A DNA stretch of 19,909 nt. Origin: Bacteroidales bacterium UBA3663. Lineage in GTDB: Bacteria > Bacteroidota > Bacteroidia > Bacteroidales > UBA3663. Below the pieces are notes generated by a model that worked only from the letters and a program-made list of their open reading frames with translations, searched no databases and was not told the DNA's origin. Location of the stretch: positions 16,422-36,330 of the forward strand of contig DFJU01000012.1 of NCBI GenBank assembly GCA_002373755.1, read 5' to 3'. A program made the translations under genes and the position numbers. This document shows positions 8,607 to 17,600 of this stretch, piece by piece; the stretch's first letter is position 1; every line of letters starts with the position of its first letter.

Positions 8607-11600
8607 GCCTTCTTCATCGTTGATGGTTACGGCATCCGGATACGACTCGCCCATATAGTACAACTCGAAGTTGTCGAAGATTACGTACTGACCATTTTTC
8701 AACTCGCCGCGAATACCGATCCGCATACCAGTACCAGAGAAGTCGAAATCGACATGTTTCTGGTAGCGGTCAGTGCGGTAGCCCTTTGCCTCTGCCAACG
8801 CAGTTGCAGGATCGGCACCAGCTACATAAGAATAGGTATAGACGGTCTCTTCTTTGTCATTCAAAGAGGTTGTCGTACTTCCTGAATAGCAGGTCTTCGT
8901 AGAGGCATCCTTATACAATTGTAACTGACGTGATGCCATGAACTGTGCCTCCTCTGTCATCGTGAACAGATAGCCGGCCATTTTCTGGTCATTCTGCTTT
9001 GACTTTCCGGAAACTGCATCGAACGACGCACTGCCATAGTCTGTACCATCGGCCGTTGCGACGTAAAGTTCTGCCAAATCCGCTGCCGAAGCATAACCAC
9101 TGGCGGAAAGACGATAGTGTCCTGCTGGCAGATTCTCCAATTTGACTGTCTGATGTATGTCGTATGGTGTCGCTGTTGCTTGCTGTCCCGTCAACTTGAC
9201 ATTGTAGTTATAGACATTACCATCACCAGCATATTTTGTGGCATTACCGCCATTGGTTCCGAATTCAATTTTAATACCACGCGTCTTGCTCTCCGAATCC
9301 GGATTATAAACAGGCTTACCCAAGTCATTCGTGAAATAATATTCACTGGTGCAAGGATTCTCGCCGACAATGATGCTATATGGCACAAGTTCACCATCTG
9401 TACCGATGAAACATGAACCAGAGTTGCCAATACCATCCACACTGGCCAAGAATGGCAACGGAGTGTTGTTGTTGCCCACAAGCCAATTCTCCAAGCCTGT
9501 ATTGTTACGAGAGAAGGACGGATTCTTGATGAAGAAGGTTGCATCCATAGGCGTCCGGACTGTCGCATCCTGCAACTCCTTGATTCGCTGTCCGGTGCTC
9601 ACGACTTCCCATATCTGGGCATTCGCCTTGTCCGATGCAGAAGTCATACTCATGCGATCTTCATTCGGCGAGACATATCCCTTAGTGATACCATCTTTGG
9701 GTCGCGCTGCATAAATGTAGTACTCCAAAGAATTGGCATCAGGATGAACAGGTTCGAAACGCATCACAGAATAGTCCAATGCGTGGTCAAGCTGAGCACC
9801 GTCGAAGAATGGGCCATGACTTGCATCGTACTGATTCAACTCAGTATGCATTGAATAGTAAGTGTTGCCGTCGTTCCACACGCCCGCACCGCTCAATATT
9901 GAGACGTCAGAGACCTCCGCCAGATCAAAGCGATAGCCATGTCTGTCAAGCACAGGGTCAGTTCCCCACTTATAGCCACCTGCATTCAGGTAGTAGTAGT
10001 CGGGCTTTTCGTCGGTTCCCATATTTGCGCGGATGAAGTACTCACCTTCACCGATAGCTTCGGTCAACGTCTCGCTTGTACCCAAGAACTTGAGGTTGAG
10101 CTTGTCGAAACGGATGACGTATTTTGTATCGGAGGCCTCTCCAGTCTCCTCATTAATGGTCACAGCACAACCAGACAAGTCAACACCGATGGTGATGTCA
10201 CCATCTTCAGCCAACTCAATAGGCACAGCCACCGTATGGCTCTGCAAGTCGGAGTTCTTGAGGTCTTCCGTCATCTCCTTTTCGCCGGCCTTGATGCGGA
10301 TCGTTGCGCCAGAAGTCGAGATGTTGGTCGTCAACTCGAAGAGGTAATAGCCCTTCATCATGTTCTTCAGCGTCTGCGTCATCACGCCGGTCTTTGCCGT
10401 CGGCTTTGTGTTGCTGTTGTACTCAAACCAGAAATCGCCATTCTTGCCGGCGAAATCGGCATCAGTGTTCTTCTTGACGTGAATTCCCGTACCACTGCTG
10501 CCCCATGACAATGGAGCGTTGTCCAGTTTGCCGAAGCCCTCGGCATTGACAATCATGAGCGGCAAGTCAACTGGGGTCATGATGCTGGCCTTATATACGA
10601 CATTCTGAGCCTCTTTATAGTAGGTGACGCGTGGAATGGCGTAAATCTTGAAGTAGCCGCGCGCGTCATCGGCCACATAGTCGTTGTGGCTCACGTCGCT
10701 GCGGTGCAGGTACTTGCTGCCGGACGTGCGAATGGTCCAGTTGTTGTAGTTGCCCATAGCGAAAGTGACACCGGCCTTTGCGTAGTCCGTTGCTGTGCTT
10801 GCATCACTCGCGTAGCGGAAGTAGCGTGTGTCGCCTGTTTCGGTCTGCAATGCCTGTTCGCGTTTGGCGGCCGAGACGAGCATATACGTGCTTCCGTTCT
10901 TGTAGAATTCCCACAAGGTGCTGAGCGAATTCATCGGCTCGGTGGTCGAGACGGCCGACATTGTCATATAGTCCGCACCTTGAATGTCGCTGCTTCCTGC
11001 TGCCAAACCGGCCACTTCGACAGGCGAACGCCAGATGGAGAAGAGATAATCGTCAGGATTCTGCATCGGGTCATCGTCCAACGAAACTACCTCAATCCAC
11101 GAGTCGCTTGCATTAGGCTCGAACTTCACAGGATTGTCATTGTACGAGTCCAATACCTCGATTGAGCCTAAATAGGTCAGTTCGAAACGGTCGAAATTGG
11201 TCACGTCGCCACTAACGGTTCCGCCCTTGATACCGATTGTTGCCGTGCCGTCATCTCCGACCTTGAATCTGACAGTTGTCTTGAAGTCGGCAGTGTTGAC
11301 AGATGAATAATTGTATTCGTAGAAATATCTCTTGTCAAGATCCTGGTTCACCTCCGTTGCATGACTGCTCTGCGTGATTACAGACTGCTTGACTTCCGAA
11401 CCGTTGTCTGCATAGAGATAGCTGGCATTTTCCTGACTGCTCATAGCGCGCACTGCGAGTTCATACGTACCCGCCGGCAACCCCGTGAGGGTCTGCCAGA
11501 TCTTATATTCAGCATTTGCTTGTGAAACATGGACAAACGACCACTTATTGTCACCGCCCGCATAATTACGCTTGACGATTACCTTTATGTCTGCATCACT

Positions 11601-14600
11601 TGGCAGTTTGATGTCGTTGGCAATGATGTCCATTGGCTTTGTCGCGCCACCGCAGGTTATATTCCACTTGCAGAGGTCACCACGATAGCGGCTGTAGATT
11701 TCATTGTCGGCGATGAAGACCGTCGCATCCCTGCCACTGAACGAATTGGCCATATTCATCTCATTTACGATGGTCGTTTTGGTCACGATTTCCCATGCTA
11801 CAGGCGTGTCGCTTACCTCCAAGCGGTGGGTCTCACCCTCGTAATTGCCGACAGTCATCGTGAAGTAGGCAGGCACAATATACTTGCCGAGGTCGGTGGC
11901 ATAGATGTAGAAGTTGTTCGGCTTATCGGCCACAGGCACGAACACGAATTCGTTGCGCTTTGCAACTTCATCTGGTTTGTCCAATTTGAAGTTCTGATCT
12001 CCATCTCTACCTAAATATCTGACAAGACGCAAATCATTGCCCGAATTGTTGGCTCCAATTGCAGTTTGAATCTTATAGGTCTGCAAGCCTTCGAAGCCTG
12101 AAAGGTGTGAAGTACTGTCGAGCGCAACGAACCAGAACGGCAGGCCGTGCTCACGCGTGACTGCCTGACGTGCGGAATTTTGTCCTTCTGCCAGATAGCG
12201 GTAGTCGGGATTTGACGATGTGCCTACATTCACTCGCAGATAATATTCGAGACCTGCAACGATGTCAAGGCTTTCACTCTCATCAGCCGAGGCGAAAAGC
12301 AGGTGGAAGCCATCCAGATTGAATGTCTGCGTCACTCCATTGCAGTTCACACCGACTTCGATGTCGCTTGTGCCACTTGGCACACTGAATTCAAGCGTCA
12401 CACAATTGTGCGCATCAACTTCGTTCAATGCCACAGACGTGGTTCGGTCTCCCATCTTTACATACAGCAAGGCATTCGCAGGTGCACTGCCAGCCAAGAC
12501 GCAAACCTTGTAAAGGCCTGGTTCCAGGCAGTCAATCTTCTGGCTGAAAGTATATGTGCCTTTGGCGAAATTGAAGTAGCGCAAGCCGTCAATCGAGGCA
12601 AAATCCGACGCCGTTCCATTGGCCGTTGTGACTTTGCTGGCAACAGACTGTGTCCAACCTACAGGCACGCCGGTGGCCGATGTCGTGCCACTCAACGCCT
12701 GCGGGTTACGCATCATGAGGGTGATATCTTCCGGATTGACTATCGATGCCGTATATTTCATCATCGGGTTATGGTATGCTCCATAACTGCTGCGGCTGAT
12801 AGCATAAATCTTGAAATACGATTTGGTGTCGTCGGCCACTACATCCTTCGCTCCACTGGACTTGTGGACATACTTGCCTGTGCTGTTTACCTGAATGAGC
12901 CAGTTGTTGTAGAGGCCGGCCTCGACGAAGTTGACCTCGGCGCGAGTCACAACATTGGCGACAGAAGTCGCGTAGCGGAACTTGCTCGCATCGCCCGATT
13001 CTGTCTGGAGCGTATGCTCGCGGTCAGCGGCCGGAACAATCACGTAGCTGCCATCGCTCATCTTGTAGAACTCCCAAAGCAGCGAGTCGTTGAGGATTGG
13101 ATCGCCACAATCGAGCACATACGACATTGTGTTGTAGCCTGTCTCCTGATAGCCGCTCGTTCCCTTATCCATACCCATGCAGCTTGATGTACTCTCCCAA
13201 ACTGAGAAGAGATAATCCTCCGGGTGCAACAATGCGTCATCGCTGGCAGATGTCACTTCAATCCAATTGCCGTTGATGCCATTGTTGTATGGTGCGAATT
13301 CAACGGGATCCAGATTATTGTCATTGCCCGAACCAAGATAATAGAGTTCAAAATCGTCGATAAAGGCGACAGTTCCCTTGACCGATGAACGCACACCGAC
13401 CGTAATGACGTTGTTTGTCACGACGAACTCAATGCTCTTGGCGTAATTTTCTGCACGTGAACTTGCCAGATAGCCTGTTGCAGCAGCATCATTGGCGGTA
13501 CTGCTCGTCAGGCTTGTCACGGCCTCGAATGCTGTGCTCGACAGCTCTTCGTTGGCAATGCTGTCGCGTGCAAACAGGTAATATGAATCTGCGACATTGG
13601 CAACACCCTTTGCACGAAGACGGTACAAGCCGTTCGGCAGGCTCGGAATCGTCAACTGAACCTTGACGGTCTCGATGCTCGATGCCTCGCCATACACAAT
13701 GCGCAAATTATTATTGCTCTTTGCATAATTCGTCTTGTCATTGCTGTTATTATATGTCACGGAAACATTATCTACAGAACTTGTAGCATTGCAAGTAACC
13801 CACTGCCATTCAGTTGCGGCTCCCGCACAATACAGGCTCCAGTTGCCTGGCTGTTTTGCAGCATTCGTGCCCAACGGCTGCTGCTGACGGTTGAATCGTC
13901 CATTGTAAATGAGGAACGATGCATCGACAGGAGATGCCCACGATGCTAATGCAAAACGGTCAAGCATCTGATTTGCCGTGAAAAGATACCACGCCGTCTT
14001 ATCATCGCCGCCACTGTATCTGACAATCGGGTAGCCGTCGCCATTGGCATTAGGACTCAGATAGGCATTGCGTGGATCTGCACTATTGCCCGGGATATAG
14101 CCCTTGATATAATAGCCCTTTGTGACATCATCGGCATCTACCGGCTCGAAGGCAAACAGTGTGCTGTCAACATTGCTGCTGGTATAGTAGCCGCTGTAGG
14201 GCGCATCAGCGTCAGTGCGGGTTTTATAGCCGAGGTAGCGAGCGTTGCTGTCGATAATCGGACAATAGAATCGCCAATAATCGCCCGATGCCTCAATCTT
14301 GAACGGCTCACCGTGCTTTGCCGTAATTGCCTCCACGCCCCATGAAGCACCGAAATTGACGAAATGATAGTCCGGAGCCTGCTCGGTTCCTGCATTGTAG
14401 GCAATATAATACTCTTCACCACTGGCTACTTCCGATGAACCGAATTTACCTGTTCCCTTATAAATAAGACGGAAGTCATCGAACAACAGGTTGCTTGAAC
14501 CCGCGTAGCCCGACGTGCGCAGACCTACGGTGATGTCATTCGTATCCTCGGTCAACGTGAAATGCAAAGTCACATGATCCGTGTGGTCATGATACAGTAT

Positions 14601-17600
14601 ATAGTTCATGCTGGCCACATACGTCTCGCTGCCAACGGTGACGAACAATTCTGCTCCGTCGGCAATGTCGCTCTGTGTGCCTACGCTGAATTCATATTGA
14701 CCGGCGCAAAGCCCCGTCAACGTCTGGCTGAACGTGTTGTTGCCCGACTTGCTCATTGTGAAGTAGCTCTTGCCTTCAATAGTCGGAAGTGTGCTTGCAG
14801 TACCTTCGTCAACAGTCCAGATGTTTGCAGCTGCCGACGATGTCCAGCCCATCACTCCAGCCTTGATTTCACTGTTTCCGACAGCGCTCGGGTTAGCCAT
14901 CAACAAACTGACGTCAATCGGATTGGTGAGCGAAGCGACATTGGCCACGTCGCAATATTTCACAACGTAGTCCGAACGGCGGATGGCATAGACTTTCAGA
15001 TAGCCCTTGTCCGAATTTACGACAACATCGGCCGCAGCGTCCCACTTGTGCAGATAGCCCTGCTTGGTGCTGATGAGCCAGTTGTCATAGTCTGCAGGCA
15101 CAAACGTTACAGCAGCCAAATCCGTGCTGAGCGATGTGTTGGTCGCGTAGCGGAAAATGTTGGCTGAGCCCTCGGTCTGGAGCATGTGCTCACGATCGGC
15201 TGCCGGCACAATCACGTATTTGTCATCCTCCTTGTAGAACTCCCACAACGTGGCAGCCGATGCCATCGGTTCGCTACACTCGACTACGGACATCGTCTTG
15301 TACGATGCTCCTTGCTTGCCGTCGGTACCATCGGCCCAACCATAGCACTGTGTCGGCGACTGCCAGATTGAGAACAGATAGTTCTCCGGATTTGCCCAAA
15401 TGTCGGCCGTTGACTCGGTCACTTCTATCCAGTCGCTGCTTGCGCCTGCCAGCTCGAAATTCACAGGCTGCGTGCAGAATTCTGCCGACGGATCCTGTGT
15501 TCCGAGGTAATAGAGTTCAATATTGTCGAAGAAGGCAGTAACATTGTTTGCAATCTTGAAGCCGAGCGTCAATGTACCGTCAACGACTTCTATGACAACG
15601 CTCTTCTTGTAGTTGTCTGGATTGGCGAAGCCGTAGGTATAAGCATTGGCATTGGTAACATCTCCCAGTTTAACATTGTTCAGCTTTTCGGTTGCCGGAT
15701 ACCCAACCGTTACTTCTTCACTGCCATTGTTGGCAAAGAGCTGGGCTTTATTGGCTCCCGATGCGAAAGCCAATCCAGAAACACGATAGAAACCGTTCGG
15801 AATGCCGGTCAATGTCTGCTGTACGTAATATTGTACATTATTTGACGGACAATAGAACTTGATGTTGTGGTCGCACGGATTACCGCTGGCTGCGCCATCG
15901 TTCAAAATATAATCGTTACCGGACAATGCAATTTTCGTGTAGGTCAGAGGAATCTCTGCTCCATTATACTTGACCTTCCAGCTTGACTTCATGCGGTTGT
16001 TGCGCGAGAAGCCCTGATCGTCAAGCAGGAACGTAGCATCAACCGGCACATACGGTGATGCATCTGACATCTCGAGGAAGAGCTGAGCCTTGCTGACAAT
16101 CTGCCAAATTGACAACTCACTCTCGTGACCTGTTATAGCCTTGTCCAATCCATGGTGGATGATGTAATCACCCGTACTGTTATCCATGATTCGGTAGCCT
16201 CGCGAAAGATTGTTCACGTCTCTTGGCACGAACTTGAAGTCGGACAAATTCGAATAATCATTGAAATAACTGCCATCGGTATAGCCGAGATAGCTCATTG
16301 TGAGATCCGTACCGTTGGCATGAGCCGTGACACCCTGCAACCAGAAAGTCTCGCCGGCAGACACGAAGCGGTATGGTGTGGCATGAAGCCCCGTCACAGC
16401 CTCCGTGCCATAGTTGCCTCCTGCAGTGAGATAATAATAGACTGGGTCTTCATCTGTGCCGGCATTATATCGAACGTAATAGTCAATGCCATCGGCAAGA
16501 CCGACATCACTACCATTTCCGACACCCCAATAGGTCAGTTTGAAATTATCAAACTGGAAAGGTGTGCTGACTGCTCCATCCGACTTGATGCCCACAATCA
16601 ACTCAATGTCGTCGTCGGTTAATTCCCCAATCACAGACTTGGTTTTGGCGTCGTTCAATGGTGCAGTCCATTCGGTCGTTCCGTTGCTTATATAGAGATA
16701 GGCATTGGACGGAGCATTCTTGCATGACACGCTCAACTCATAACGTCCCTTAGGCAGGTTATATATGGTCTGCAGGAACGAACCGCTTCCCTCGCTGGCA
16801 TATTCGAACAACGACACGCCATTCAAGCCATCATCGGTTATCGTCTTTACCGTTGCATTCGATGACACCCAACCGATTCTATTATTTTGACTTCCAATCC
16901 TATATGAGCCATCAGTACCTGCAGCATCCGGATTGCCGAGCATGAGGCTGAAATCATACGGTGTAAGCTCTGACGCATTGTAAAGAGCCTGCGGCATGTC
17001 ACTCACGTAGTAGGAACGCGGAATCGCGTAGAGCTTCAGACGGGCATGACTGGCATCATTTGAAGTATTAGCCCAAACGTCGTAATACCAACTGCTTAAA
17101 CGTTTACCCGATTTAGTCGTAAAATTCCATGCCCATGTATTACCGACCGGATTTGTAAGCTGCAATGCGGCAAGACTCTCATCGATTGCTGTCGTACCAT
17201 CAGCCTTAAATCGGAAATAGCCGGTTCCGGTCTCCTCCTGCAACATGTGTTCGCGCTCCGTTGGGCTTATCAGCACATAATTATACAAACCACCTTCAAT
17301 CGTGAAGGCATAGAGTTCCCACATGTAGCTCAACGAGTCAATAGGGTCGAGTCCCTGCAGCTGGGACATTGTCTTGAACTCTGCACCCTGTCCATAGTCT
17401 CCATCCTCACCGTTGCGCATCACGAAACAACTGTTCTCGTCGCTCCAAATTGAGAAGAAATAATTCTCCGGATGCAGAAAGGCATCATGCACGGATGTAA
17501 CCTCCTCCCAATAACTTGAAATATTGGGCTGGAAGTCCTGCTTGCTGCAATCAAGACAATAAAGCTCAAAGTTGTCGAAATAAGTATATGCTGCGGCTGC

